Below are positions 28,501 to 38,952 of a stretch of DNA of 64,000 bases, piece by piece. The DNA lies in contig OX388327.1 in the NCBI GenBank assembly GCA_947579605.1, positions 10,031,122-10,095,121 on the forward strand, written 5' to 3'. Made by a program: the position numbers and the translations under genes. The DNA comes from Athripsodes cinereus. Lineage: Eukaryota; Arthropoda; Insecta; Trichoptera; Leptoceridae. Every line of letters begins with the position of its first letter. Within the stretch, counting starts at the first letter, position 1. The notes beneath the pieces were generated by a model. It saw only the letters and a program-made list of their open reading frames with translations. It ran no database searches and was not told the origin of the DNA.

Positions 28501-30113
28501 ACAATATTGCTGGAGTAGTAAGGAAGGCTGGTGAAAAGATAGGTGAGTTGGAAACATCGACAAGCGTAAATAATTATAATATTTATCACAAAACTGCGAG
28601 TCGATTAGAGAAAAATTGAAAGTCGATGCTTGATTTTATGAAGAAACTTTATGTAGAATTGGATATTTACTTACATAACAATTCAATGAAAATTAAAAAT
28701 AAGTGGCATTAACAGTAGATAGTTAAAGATTACGAACGATCATTAGATCCAATGCAAATAGAAATAACCATGACACTCTTGAGGTGAATACTACAATTTT
28801 ATTAATTAAGGCTACTAATCTTAGAACTAAATTTGCATGAAGGAGAAATATACAATTATAATACTATTCATGAGATGGAAAATCTGAGTAATTTTGTACA
28901 AGTACCTACCTATAATCTACATTAGGGGTGTTGCGAATATTCGCATCCGCATCCGCAAATGCGGAGCTTCCGCATGTATTTGGACATCTGCATCCGCATC
29001 CGCAATAATCGATGCGGATGTTCATGCGGATGCGGATGTAAGACAATTTGCGACAAGAAAGAATAGGGGCGGGGCCGGCGAATGGCGTGTGCCGTTCGCA
29101 CTTGACAACGAAAAAATTGGTGACAAGATCCGACGCGTTTTTAGTTTTGCCGGTTTTATTTTATTTTTGCAAATAACAAAAAAGAAAAAAAATATTTCGC
29201 CAAAAAATCCATAATATTATTGTAGCAATAATTTCGTCACATTTTTGACTAAGTACCTATATTATAGTTCCTACTTTTTTTCTATAATATCTTAAACATC
29301 CGCATCCGCATTCGCATCCGCATCCGCGGATGTGAGCCTTCAAAAATCCGCATCCGCATTCACATCCGCGGATGTGTAAAAGTTGACATCCGCAACATCC
29401 CTGATCTACATACATCATAAGTAGCTACTTAGTCACGCATGCATAATATGGAATTTGCAGACATTACATACGTAGTGACATAATGAATGTATCTATGACT
29501 ATTATATTGGTATAAGTCAAGGTACAATCATTAACTCATGCGGAACAAACAAAATACGCTTTATTCTTCGACAACGAGACGATTATTGTTACAAACGTTA
29601 ACAGTTTATTGATTATTCCTATCTGCACACGTCATTCTTAAAATATTTAGTCTAACTAATTTCTATAACAAATAATAGACCATCGACCTCTTGAATGGTT
29701 AAATGAGTCAAAGAGTCATTTGAAATGCGTGCTCCAGTTTCTTTTGGTGTTTTTGTGTCTTCTCTATTGTCACTTATACTATGAGTGTATGCAAATATCT
29801 TTTCTTTGAAATTACCATTAAATGATAATTTATTATGTTTGATGTTCCCGTTATGGCCGCCATAGTAGAATCATTCTTCATTTAAAACATTCCATTGTGT
29901 CTAATTTGAGACATTACATTTATGTTTCCATCTTAAGAATATCATCAATTTCTTTGAAAATTATGATCAATACAGTCTTTGTGATGTTTTCTCTCTTTCT
30001 TTGTTTAAACTAATTCAATATTTTCTTTCTTTGACCTTCTCTTTTCAGGCGATGGTGTGGAGTATGTAGCCAATGCTGGATCTAAGATTTATGAAAAAGT
30101 TGGTCCTCAATAG
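25573..30113 (+). CDS. apolipoprotein D/Lazarillo-type lipocalin, short isoform
   Basis: Exons are 25573-25698, 27783-28005, 28120-28271, 28365-28542 and 30049-30113, giving 247 residues. Every boundary is GT-AG with matching phase. Residues 1-21 (MAVLKLFVLTFLSVLAGSCWG) are a signal peptide, so the protein is secreted. Lipocalin landmarks are GIW at 45-47 (motif GxW), ADYDRYA at 129-135 (motif TDYxxYA) and a basic motif 3 region ILSRTKEL. Cysteines 29, 59, 140 and 190 match the four that form two disulfides in apolipoprotein D. NFT at 63-65 is a glycosylation site. Proteins of this family carry small hydrophobic ligands. A ~37-residue tail extends past the last cysteine, beyond the classical fold, and its final part is encoded by alternative exons. 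A TTG start at 25519 in the same frame is unlikely because the ATG at 25573 starts a clean signal peptide. Confidence 0.93.
26210..26365 (-). mobile_element. LINE 3' end, second tail family, in lipocalin intron 1
   Basis: GCAGTGGCGAGATTATCACT and AAGTGATTTCTTCC with a (TTTA)n end are shared with 53225-53365. The layout parallels the GATAAACTCGCCC tail but the sequence is distinct. Confidence 0.5.
26820..27065 (-). pseudogene. LINE C-terminal remnant in lipocalin intron 1
   Basis: Minus-strand translation contains ESRNGRPRDTYMDQAKKDM and NPMDCSPLH, resembling the GRP-x-x-T-x-x-x-Q-x-KKD end of RTE-like LINE ORF2 proteins. The frame is open for about 70 codons but lacks all upstream domains. 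Confidence 0.5.
27235..27345 (-). mobile_element. LINE 3' end
   Basis: GGTTGTTTCGAAGAAATCG and CGATACGCC motifs with an AATAAAACTATATTG-side tail match the retroelement 3' end loosely. Confidence 0.35.
28923..29403. mobile_element. non-autonomous hAT in lipocalin intron 4
   Basis: It starts TAGGGGTGTTGCG and ends CGCAACATCCCTG, with the 8-bp duplication ATCTACAT at 28915-28922 and 29404-29411. Both subterminal regions are packed with GGATGC/GCATCC hexamers in both orientations, likely transposase-binding repeats. The 106-codon forward frame at 28894-29214 runs through it and is not a gene. Confidence 0.88.
29412..30040. other. lipocalin intron, no other feature
   Basis: AT-rich intron sequence leading to the TCTCTTTTCAG acceptor of the short terminal exon. 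No repeat or frame of note. Confidence 0.45.
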
Positions 30114-30776
30114 ATGCGTAGGTGCGTAATTTATTTCTGCACAACTAGAAATTATTAACCAGTTAATTGCTTGTTGATTTAATTAACCTGTTATTATTCT
30201 TCTGTGTTGTTCAATATTGTTATTCTTGGCACTTATCTGCCACATCACTTCATCAGAAACAATAACCACAGGTTGCATTTACACATATTCATTTGTGACA
30301 GGATGTATGTGGTTGTTCGTATGTCTCTACAATTCTAATCATTTAATTAATATTTATTCATAATTACTTCTGGTTGTAATCTCTGTTCAAAATTTAACGT
30401 TCAAATGTGTCTTGTTTTTGTGGTTTAGTAAAATCCATAGTTTTTCCATACGCTTTTTTGTTTTGTTTGCGGTTTGGTATGCGTACATAGTACATTGTAA
30501 TTGTTACAATATTATTGTCTACATATTCTAGATAATATACATTAATTGTTTAAATGTCATCGCTTATATATATGTGGGTACATTTGTCCTGAGTTTTTGT
30601 TCCCATGTTTTTCATAGATATTGTGTTATCCTCTCCCTACATCCAGTGGTGGTCTTAACTTTTGCGTTCTGCGGGGCCTCTAAACATTGCATATAAAGAT
30701 TAGTATGAGGTTCTCCTTGAAGTCTTTTGTTGAAAAATATTGTAAAAAATAAAGTGACACAGACAGAAGTTATAAA

Positions 30777-30895
30777 GTGGAGTCCCTGTCAAGGAATAGG
30801 TCTCCACTATTTTCTATAAATTTTCGAATGTACCTACTGTGTAAGAAACAAGTATTCGCAAAGCATCGCAAATAAGACTTTGATATCTTCAATCT
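30777..30895 (+). repeat. dispersed SINE-like repeat (GGCAAAGAAT family)
   Basis: It contains GAGTCCCTGTCAAGGAATAG, TCTCCACTATTTTCTATAA and CGCAAATAAGAC. The family reads, in order, GGCAAAGAAT, CCCACTCTTTTC, TTTTCGAGTGTCC, GAATAAGACATTTAACATC, CAGCGATGAGGTATGCCACC, CTGAATGTCTTATTTTTATT, GCACAGAG, CTTGCATGTTTATTACATGC, and GGCTACCCCACTTGTGGGA. Other copies or parts lie at 24355-24480, 33005-33185, 33355-33545, 35635-35855 (-), 38808-38935, 41925-42010, 42545-42660 (-), 47430-47575 (-), 48150-48480, 50335-50510, 54360-54600, 57170-57280 and 63860-63930. Confidence 0.6.
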
Positions 30896-31074
30896 CATTC
30901 AAGAAAGAAAATTTATGATTATTTAGTTTTACAAGTATAGGTACTTTATTAAAGTTACTCGAGTGACTGTCTTTTTGAGTTTGCAAAAGATTTTACATAT
31001 CGAAACTCGAGTCACTCTCATAAAGCACTTGTGAAACTAAATTATCAAATTTTATTTCTTGATCAATATGGAGT

Positions 31075-31858
31075 TTAAAAAAATAAATGCATACCAATAG
31101 AAAACAGTCTACGATTCTGCTATTGAGGTATGTCGCTAGTCCTGAATGTCTTAATTTTTGTGTTTGCTACTAACTATTCCTCCTCATTAAAAAAATAAAT
31201 CCATACCAATAGAAAACAGTCTACGATTCTGCTATTGAGGTATGTCGCTAATCCTGAATGTCTTAATTTTTGTGTTTGCTACTAACTATTCCTCCTCATT
31301 AAAAAAATAAATCCATACCAATAGAAAACAGTCTACGATTCTGCTATTGAGGTATGTCGCTAATCCTGAATGTCTTAATTTTTGTGTTTGCTACTAACTA
31401 TTCCTCCTCATTAAAAAAATAAATCCATACCAATAGAAAACAGTCTACGATTCTGCTATTGAGGTATGTCGCTAATCCTGAATGTCTTAATTTTTGTGTT
31501 TGCTACTAACTATTCCTCCTCATTAAAAAAATAAATCCATACCAATAGAAAACAGTCTACGATTCTGCTATTGAGGTATGTCGCTAATCCTGAATGTCTT
31601 AATTTTTGTGTTTGCTACTAACTATTCCTCCTCATTAAAAAAATAAATCCATACCAATAGAAAACAGTCTACGATTCTGCTATTGAGGTATGTCGCTAAT
31701 CCTGAATGTCTTAATTTTTGTGTTTGCTACTAACTATTCCTCCTCATTAAAAAAATAAATCCATACCAATAGAAAACAGTCTACGATTCTGCTATTGAGG
31801 TATGTCGCTAATCCTGAATGTCTTAATTTTTGTGTTTGCTACTAACTATTCCTCCTCA
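31075..31858. repeat. 112-bp tandem array, exactly 7 units
   Basis: Unit starts fall at 31075, 31187, 31299, 31411, 31523, 31635 and 31747. Units 2 to 7 look identical. Unit 1 differs at two positions (GCATACC for CCATACC, TAGTCCTG for TAATCCTG). Each unit carries GGTATGTCGC and CCTGAATGTCTTAATTTTTG, a segment of the dispersed GGCAAAGAAT-family repeat. The array sits in the lipocalin gene between its two alternative last exons. Confidence 0.95.
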
Positions 31859-31984
31859 TTAAAAAAAAATAACAACATCGAAATAAAGTTGCATGGTTTT
31901 GCTTTATCACATTTATTTTTTATCTATAGACATCACAAAATTTAAAATATCTATAGACATCATTTATTTTTTATCTATAGAAAG

Positions 31985-32215
31985 AGGATAATACTTATCT
32001 GAAAGAAAGGGTGTGAGGAAACGCGGGCGTCCGAGAACTACGTGGCTTGATCACGTGGACCAAATTCTCAAGAACGGCCGCGTGTTGAGTAAGAGGAACC
32101 GACGTGCGTGTATGAGAAACTGTATGAATGTGGAGGAAGCGAAGGAAGTGTGTAAAGATAGATCTGTTTGGCGTTCCGTTCTCTCTGCCTACCCCACTTG
32201 GGACACGGCGTGAGG
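31985..32215 (+). pseudogene. LINE C-terminal remnant (GRPRTT family)
   Basis: The open frame reads YLSERKGVRKRGRPRTTWLD, HVDQILKNGRVLSKRNRR and WRSVLSAYPTWDTA then stop. It is close to the fragment at 19.9-20.2 kb but without internal stops, so it is younger. It lies in the intron between the alternative last exons. Confidence 0.7.
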
Positions 32216-32264
32216 GTATAGTATAGTAGTACATCACAAAATATTGGCACATGATTTTGTTTTG

Positions 32265-32540
32265 ACGCCTTTTAACAGTCCCTAACCGTCTCAAGGGCAC
32301 CGGTGAAGAGTGCAGTTCTTAATTTGCTTCTGAAGCTGGTGACAGTCTGATTGTCTCTCATTGACACCGGTAGGCGATTCCACGCGTAACTGGCCCAACA
32401 ACACTAAAAGCCCTCTCGTAGATGTTAGACTTACCGGTTCTATTGGGCTCAGTAAGTCTATTCACAGCCAGTTCCGAAAAGCGCAGAGGTCTTATAATGT
32501 CAAGTCAAGGGGGAAAAGCTCTGTGAGGCACGATGCACCA
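32265..32540 (-). pseudogene. LINE C-terminal remnant (LTEPNRAGKS family)
   Basis: The minus strand encodes SELAVNRLTEPNRTGKS, YERAFSVVGPVT and, after a frameshift, a match to the rest of the fragment at 38030-38260. The motif order is that of a LINE ORF2 C-terminus. Confidence 0.65.
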
Positions 32541-32669
32541 TCGCGATGATGCCATTTTGTTTATAGCCTTGTTAACTAAAGGGCATGTTTTGAATCTCAC
32601 CCTTAGATATAGTTGTAATTGGTAGTCTAGTAGAAATAATTATTTATTACTTATAATTGTTATTTCCAG

Positions 32670-32854
32670 GAGAAGGAGTAGAATATGTAGCTGAGACTGG
32701 AAAGAAAGTTTACAATAAACTTGCCAACAGCAATGAGGGAGGCTCTTCAGCCAACAAGGAGAAGGAGAACTTAGAATCTTCCAGCAGGGAATTTCCCAGT
32801 ATAGATATCAGAAGAGGAGGCCGTCCCAAGGATGACGTGGAATGGCTGCCATAA
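32670..32854 (+). CDS. alternative last exon of the lipocalin (long isoform)
   Basis: It has acceptor TATTTCCAG and the same phase as the exon at 30049. Spliced to 28542 it gives a 287-residue isoform. Its opening GEGVEYVAETGKKVYNK is clearly homologous to GDGVEYVANAGSKIYEK of the upstream exon. It then runs on through a hydrophilic Ser/Glu/Lys tail ending DDVEWLP and a stop at 32852-32854. The short exon instead stops after VGPQ. Both are intact, so alternative terminal exons created by duplication are the simplest reading. A 2.5-kb stretch of repeats separates them. Confidence 0.85.
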
Positions 32855-32962
32855 ATAATTTGTTTATAAACAATATAATCTCCTTGACTCATACATATCT
32901 CATAAAAATCTCAGAATTAATATTAAGTAGGTAATTTATTTTATAATTTAAGCTTAAAATAT

Positions 32963-32968
32963 AATAAA
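32963..32968 (+). terminator. polyadenylation signal for the long lipocalin isoform
   Basis: AATAAA lies 109 bases after the stop at 32854. No comparably close AATAAA follows the short-isoform stop at 30113; the next clear one is near 30746. Confidence 0.5.
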
Positions 32969-33213
32969 TACTCGAATTTGTATTCAGTAGTTTTATTGCA
33001 ATCTGTAGAGCACCCGGCAAAGAATTGGTTTCCCACTCTTTTCCGTAAGTTTCCGAGTGTCCAGTAAAAGGAAGATGTTAGAAAAAATAAAAATATTTTG
33101 TATCTTAAATACAGCGATGAGGTTTGCAACCCGTCCAGAATGTCTTCATTTTTTCTATGATTTTATTTGTGCACAACTTGTAAAACTCCATATTTTAATT
33201 TATAAATTATAAT

Positions 33214-33300
33214 TTATTTGTTTTACAAAATATTTAAAATAATGTGACATATAGCCGAAACATATGTCACATTATTTTAAATATTTTGTAAAACAAATAA
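33214..33300. repeat. perfect 39-bp inverted repeat, 9-base loop
   Basis: The arm 33214-33252 (TTATTTGTTTTACAAAATAT and onward to GTGACATAT) is exactly reverse-complementary to 33262-33300. The loop is AGCCGAAAC. No mismatch is seen. Confidence 0.92.
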
Positions 33301-34209
33301 TTTTTTTTTTTTACTTTTTTTTAAATTATAGGTATTTTATAAATCTTAATTTTTTGTTGGCACAGAGACAACAACTTGCATGTTTATTATATGCAGCTCT
33401 GTAGTCTCTAGCTACCCCTAGTAGTAGTACTTTTATTGCTCTGAGGAGTCCCCGGAAAATAATTGGTCCCCCTCTCTTTACTGTAAGTTTTTTAGTGTCT
33501 TGTGAATGGCAGGTATCTGTAAAATATCATGAATTAACGGGAATTTTTCAATTTATAAGATTAATTTTAGAAATAACACTAACTAATTATAATACAAAAC
33601 AGTAAGTACAAAATCTAAACTGATAAAGACAGTGTGTTGGACTGAATTGATCACGTTATTAGTGGACTATTACGCCACCTACAATAGAAGCAGAATAGAT
33701 TAATAAAGATCGCTGACTGGTTATATTCTATGAAAAAATATTACTTGCAGACTTTCGTCAATAGATGACGGTAACTTGACTAAATTCTAATGAATTTAAA
33801 ATATTTAGTAAATATGTGTTTTATTTATTTATCCATATTATCAAAGTTTACCCCACAAGTGGGGTAGTTAGTAGACTAATTGCATTTAATAAGCATGCAT
33901 GCAACTCTCTACGTGTCAATAAAAAAGAGAACGTTCAGAAAGGGTGATATATCTCATTGCCACCCACTGAAAATCTTAAGTAACTTAATCATGATGTTTT
34001 CAAATTGACACTCGAAAACAGAAAATAGTGAGAGATGTGCCATTTGCCATTTTCAATTCTTCTACTTTATAAAAGGTATTATTTTTAAAATTTCAATATA
34101 ATTATGCTTATTCACTGCATGCAGTTAGTTTTTTTGTATTCACTGTGTCTATGTTTAGGTAGTAGAAAGAAATACCTACATGATGAAATTAAAAAACAAA
34201 TTATTTTTT

Positions 34210-34331
34210 CCACTAGATATAAATATTTTTTTATTGAGAGACGTCTTTCGTCTTTTCGCCTTATATTCAGGATTTACAGTGACGTCCATATAAGACGAAA
34301 GGCGTCTCTCCCAAAAAAAAAGATATAGTGG
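34210..34331. mobile_element. short MITE with AGACGAAAG arms
   Basis: CCACTAGATAT and GAGAGACGTCTTTCGTCTT at the left mirror AAGACGAAAGGCGTCTCTC and ATATAGTGG at the right. The length is 122 bp. Confidence 0.65.
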
Positions 34332-34564
34332 AATTTTTTTTATTTCTATTCGCAATGTATTTTTATGATATTACTGTATGCACATAGATATTGTATGTAT
34401 TAAGTATTTTATAAGTGGAAACATTGTTATTATTTGTGTATTGAGTTTTATATATGTTTTCTATTTCTTTCTTTTTTTCTGTCAAATGCTAATATGGTCG
34501 TCTATTGTATTAATAAATAAATAAATAAATAAATTAGTTTTTTTTTATTACCCAGCATCTGGGA

Positions 34565-35256
34565 TAGAGATGTGTAACACTGCGCTGCGCCGCGCAATTG
34601 CGCCAACTCAATTCACTGCGCCGGATGTGTTAACTACTCACTTCTTCGAAATGTGTTGGCGCACAGCGCAGTGAGCGCAGGACCGGCAAAATTCGAAAGG
34701 TGTTAGTATTTAGTTGCCCGCTTTTTGTTGAGTTTTTTTAAGTTAAATAAGGAATTAAAAGTAGAATCAAGTGATATATATAAGTGAGGACATGAAATAT
34801 AATGAATATATAAATAAACCTTACTTACATACATACAATACAATACCAACTTTTTTTATTAACTCAATGATTCGGCTGGATTCGGCGCAGTGAGCTGATG
34901 AGTTACTGAGTTGCTTAGAATAAAGGTGTTGTGTTACCAGCAAAGTAATATAATTAACTATAATTATAATTAACAAACAAATTATAATTAACTTTAAATA
35001 AATGGGAATATGTATAAAACTAGCATCACTTTCAAAAATATTCATATTATCCGTTATAAGTATCTAAATAGAAAACAAAATTGGCAAAAACAAATCCTTT
35101 AAAAATATATTAAGTACGTACTACAACTCATTGCTCGGCACATTCCATTTTGTTGCGCCATGGCGCAATTTTGAGTTAACTCAATGAGCCGGCGCAGTGA
35201 GCTGCGCCAGAGTTACTGAGTTGACGCATGGAATTTTGTTGAGTTACCCATGTCTA
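34565..35256. mobile_element. non-autonomous hAT with GCGC-rich subterminal repeats
   Basis: It starts TAGAGATGTGTAAC and ends GTTACCCATGTCTA, with the 8-bp duplication ATCTGGGA at 34557-34564 and 35257-35264. GGCGCA/TGCGCC and GAGTTAACTCA motifs cluster near both ends. The interior is AT-rich and non-coding. Confidence 0.88.
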
Positions 35257-35634
35257 ATCTGGGAGATATTGTGATGGCATGCATATAGGTGTAATAATAT
35301 TATTTGTGCAATAATTTATATAAATATTTATAAGCAACTTGAAATGTATTATTGACCTTAGACGTATATAATATAATGCACACCACCCGCCCATAATTAT
35401 CATGGTGCCTTTAAATCATTTTATTTTTACATCATTGCGCATACATCGTAAAGTAAGTAAATTTATATCCATTAACGTAACTTACGATGCCTCAGGAGCC
35501 CTGATATATAAGTTTTAGGGCCCCAATAGATGATCGTAGACCTAATTTAGACTGGATAAATTAGATACTATTTTCCTCCTCCTCGTCTCAATAAAGTCTT
35601 GAACCAATGTTTACTACTACACCATTACAGGATA

Positions 35635-35855
35635 TCCCTCAAGTGGGGTAGCCAGCAGACCAGCTGTATGTTATAAACACGCAAGGTGTCTTTTCTGTTC
35701 CAACAAAAAATTAAGACATTCAGGATGGATGGCAACCTCATCGCTATGACTTTAAAATGAAAAATGTCTTCTTTTTTTTTTCGAATACCTGCCTTTTGCA
35801 GGACACTCGAAAACTTGCGGAAAAGAGCGAGAGACCAATTCTTTGCCGGTTGCTT
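35635..35855 (-). repeat. dispersed SINE-like repeat (GGCAAAGAAT family)
   Basis: In reverse orientation GGCAAAGAATTGGTCTC, CGAGTGTCCTGCAAAAGGCA, GCGATGAGGTTGCC, CATCCTGAATGTCTTAA and GGCTACCCCACTTGAGGG follow in the family order. It is one of the more complete copies. Confidence 0.6.
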
Positions 35856-36562
35856 CACGGCTCAGCCAAAGTTTCAAAATAATTCAATTCAATATATTTT
35901 AATTTAATAAAAAAAACAAATTCATCAGGTATACGCGAAAAATTACTCCAATTCTACTTTTACACAATGAAAAAAAGCAAATTTCTTACTTTGGGGGTAT
36001 CTAGGAATATACTTGGGTTTATTTAACATCCACTCGAGTCATCTTCATAAACCAAAAATATCGCTAAGTTTAAAAATGTGTAACTGTCACACAAATAATC
36101 CCCTCGGGAACTCTATGTTCATTGATTTATTGAATATAATTAATATTTTTCACAAGCCGCTATTACAGTATGCACCTTTATCACGACTTATATTACATAT
36201 ATCAGCTGATACCTATTTATGTAAGTACATGAGGGCTCTAATTTAATATTTTGCCATAGACTTTTTCAAAGGCGTAGATAGTTACACCACTGTGTATATG
36301 TATACCTACACAATATATTATTATAATTACTCAATTTAAACATCTATAATTAAACCGTGTATTTATATACTTATAAATATGCACAATATAGTATATATAA
36401 TATCCATCAACTGTTCTTGTGTTTTTATTATAAGTACTGTATTACTTAATATTGACAAAATTCTAGACCATGAAGAAAGTTTCATCACTTGCCTTACGTT
36501 TAAATCACCTATCAAGTCTATTTTTATATTGTTTATTCGTGCATTTATTAAAATATACCTAA

Positions 36563-36700
36563 TCTAATATATAAAATTCTCGTGTCACGGCGTTTGTTAT
36601 CACATTCCTCCGAAACGGCTGGACCGATTTTGATGAAATTTTGTGTGTTTATCGGGTAAGTCTGAGAATCGGCCAACATCTATTTTTCATACCCTTTTAA
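36563..36700 (+). mobile_element. truncated Helitron 5' end
   Basis: TCTAATATATAAAATTCTCG and GAAACGGCTGGACCGATTTT match the start of the complete element at 21358. The copy breaks off near 36700, where LINE sequence begins. Confidence 0.6.
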
Positions 36701-36885
36701 GTAAAGGCATGTGTTGAGCACCGAGCACTTGAATAACAGAGCATACACGAGGAACTGTATGGCAGTGATGGGAGTGAAACGTGTACTAAAGGATTGGAGT
36801 AACAGTAAGTGGCGCTCGATCCTCTCTGTCTATCGCGAAAGGGAAGTAGTTTGATGGTGATGATGATGATGATAATGATTACCTA
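36700..36885 (+). pseudogene. LINE C-terminal remnant with (GAT)n tail
   Basis: The forward frame gives RHVLSTEHLNNRAYTRN, CMAVMGVKRVLKDWSNS and KWRSILSVYRERE, then a stop and a GATGATGAT tail. The motifs are distantly like the GRPRTT-family ends. Confidence 0.6.
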
Positions 36886-36889
36886 CTGT

Positions 36890-38025
36890 AACAGGCAGAC
36901 ATTCTTAGAACGAGAGCCGGATAATTCACCGACAACAATTTGCCGACGGACAATTCACCGACAGGACATCTTAGAACATCACGAATAAGGCGTTTGACAT
37001 CTCAGTTCGCCAAAATGAAGCGTCAGAGGCGTGCCACTCATCGTCATGAATGTTTTTCTACTGATCGACACGGAGAGGACATCTTGTATGTTTATTACAT
37101 GCAGTTGTTTCTATACTAACGATATCGGAGCATTACGAATAATATGGGATGAGGTTTCTCCTCTGTATAAAAGAGCCTAGTTTTCTCCTTGTGTTCCCGA
37201 GCAGAACAGTGATGGCAGAATAATTAGAACTATTTATATAATACATAAACTTATAGGAAATAAAATATTTAAAAAAAAAAAGTTAACGAAAACAGTCCAT
37301 GTCACCATCATCCTTCAGAAGGTCAAAAATCATCATTATCTTGGAGGGACCACATCACGAATGATGAGATTCTCGCTTGCTGAAGAATATCTCAGAAAGA
37401 CAAGCTAGATTGATTACATTCAGGTTTGGTATATAGTAGGTATACCTACTTCTCATTTCTGAATTATTAAAAATGTTACAAGTAGGAATGCATAACCGTC
37501 GTTGTGCTGAGGCAAAGCAGAGTTAAATAACTGATTCAGTCTACTTTGATACGGGTTCATGCTCAGTTAGATAGATCTAATGGTACAATACATATGTTCT
37601 CTAAATACTTAAATGGATTAATGAATAAATGAATGCATCTGAAAATAGAGAAAGATCGAGATTGTAAAAGGGTTATATACTTAATTGGCTCTTAGAATAA
37701 TTTGCGTCGTCCTTTTATGTATTATTATTATTAGACTATCATCACATTAAACATACAGGATAGCCTGTCACTACATCTATAAACTAATATCTATAATCCT
37801 CTCTGTATACTCTGACAAGGGGGGACCACGAGGTCTATTATTTTATATACACCTACTATAACTTTGTTGTATAACTAACATAATCATTGATACAACCATA
37901 ATATAGGTATCTATCTTATAGAGAGTTTTACATATTTTATGTTGCAAAGAATAATTGATGAAAAATGCTATTTGATTAAATTTCTAAGGAAGATGATCAA
38001 TCCACGGAAGATGTTAAAATAACAA
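36890..38025. other. no gene seen
   Basis: It contains a degenerate GGCAAAGAAT-family fragment (about 36960-37110) and AT-rich DNA. No frame longer than background is supported. Confidence 0.4.
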
Positions 38026-38029
38026 CTCT

Positions 38030-38260
38030 ATGTCATGCGCTCTTCGGAACTAGCTGTGAGTAGACTTACTGAGCCCAATAGAGCCGGTAAGTCTTACTTC
38101 TATGAGAGGGATTTTGATGTTGTTGGGCCGGTTACGTGGAATCGCCTACCGGTGCCATTGAGAGAAAATCAGACTGTAACCATCTTCAGAAGCAAGTTCA
38201 AGACTGCACTCTTCACCGGCGCCCTTGAGACGGTCTAGGAACTGTTAAACGGCGTCAAAA
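38030..38260 (+). pseudogene. LINE C-terminal remnant (LTEPNRAGKS family)
   Basis: The open frame reads SELAVSRLTEPNRAGKS, YERDFDVVGPVTWNRLPVPL and FRSKFKTALFTGALETV then stop. WNRLP followed by an FK/RS-KFK block is the standard end of LINE ORF2. Only the last ~67 codons remain. Confidence 0.75.
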
Positions 38261-38952
38261 TAAAATTATCCAGAATCATCATCATCTTTGGGGTATATAA
38301 ACGACTTTTATTCAAGTTAATTTTAAGTTCTTTTGTAAAACCATGGAGTCGGTGGACATTAACGGTTGTATTTAATTTTGGGCAGGATTTTATCGGGGAT
38401 AGCCCTTCAGGCGGACCTTGAGCCCTTCCTTGAGAAGAATTTGCATGAAGAGTATGGATGACATGGGAATTGACATTCCTGCAACATCCATGGGTGAGGG
38501 AGGGTGCAACCCTTAATGTGTTTTATTCAAAGACATACTATGTCTATGCTTTTATTAATATAAATTAATGAATATTATTATTTATTAATTACATCTATGA
38601 ATTCAATTACGCATGGTTTACAAATAAATCATTTTAATATAAAAACAATAATTATTCATTCACTTAAACTGTTAAGGGGTTTGATAGACACTTATTACCG
38701 TCTTAAGGAAAATCACCCCATAGAGTTATTATTTTAACATCTCAGGTGAATTGATCAAATTTCTATTTTCATCATTTCTCTGCGACATATACACACCTAG
38801 CAGAACGTGGAGTCCCCGGCAAAAAATAGATCTTCCACTTCTTTCTGTGAGTTTTCGACTGCTCTGTAAAATGCAGATGTTCGTGAAATCTCACGTATTA
38901 GGCAATTAACATCTACAATGAGTAATTCCACCCATAATAATAATAATAATAA

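Noticed and set aside
28894..29214. 106-codon frame rich in Ala/Asp/Arg
   Set aside because: It is the GGATGC hexamer array of the hAT element, not a coding region.
31075..31858. CRISPR-like regular array
   Set aside because: The units are uniform head-to-tail copies with no unique spacers, and the genome is eukaryotic.
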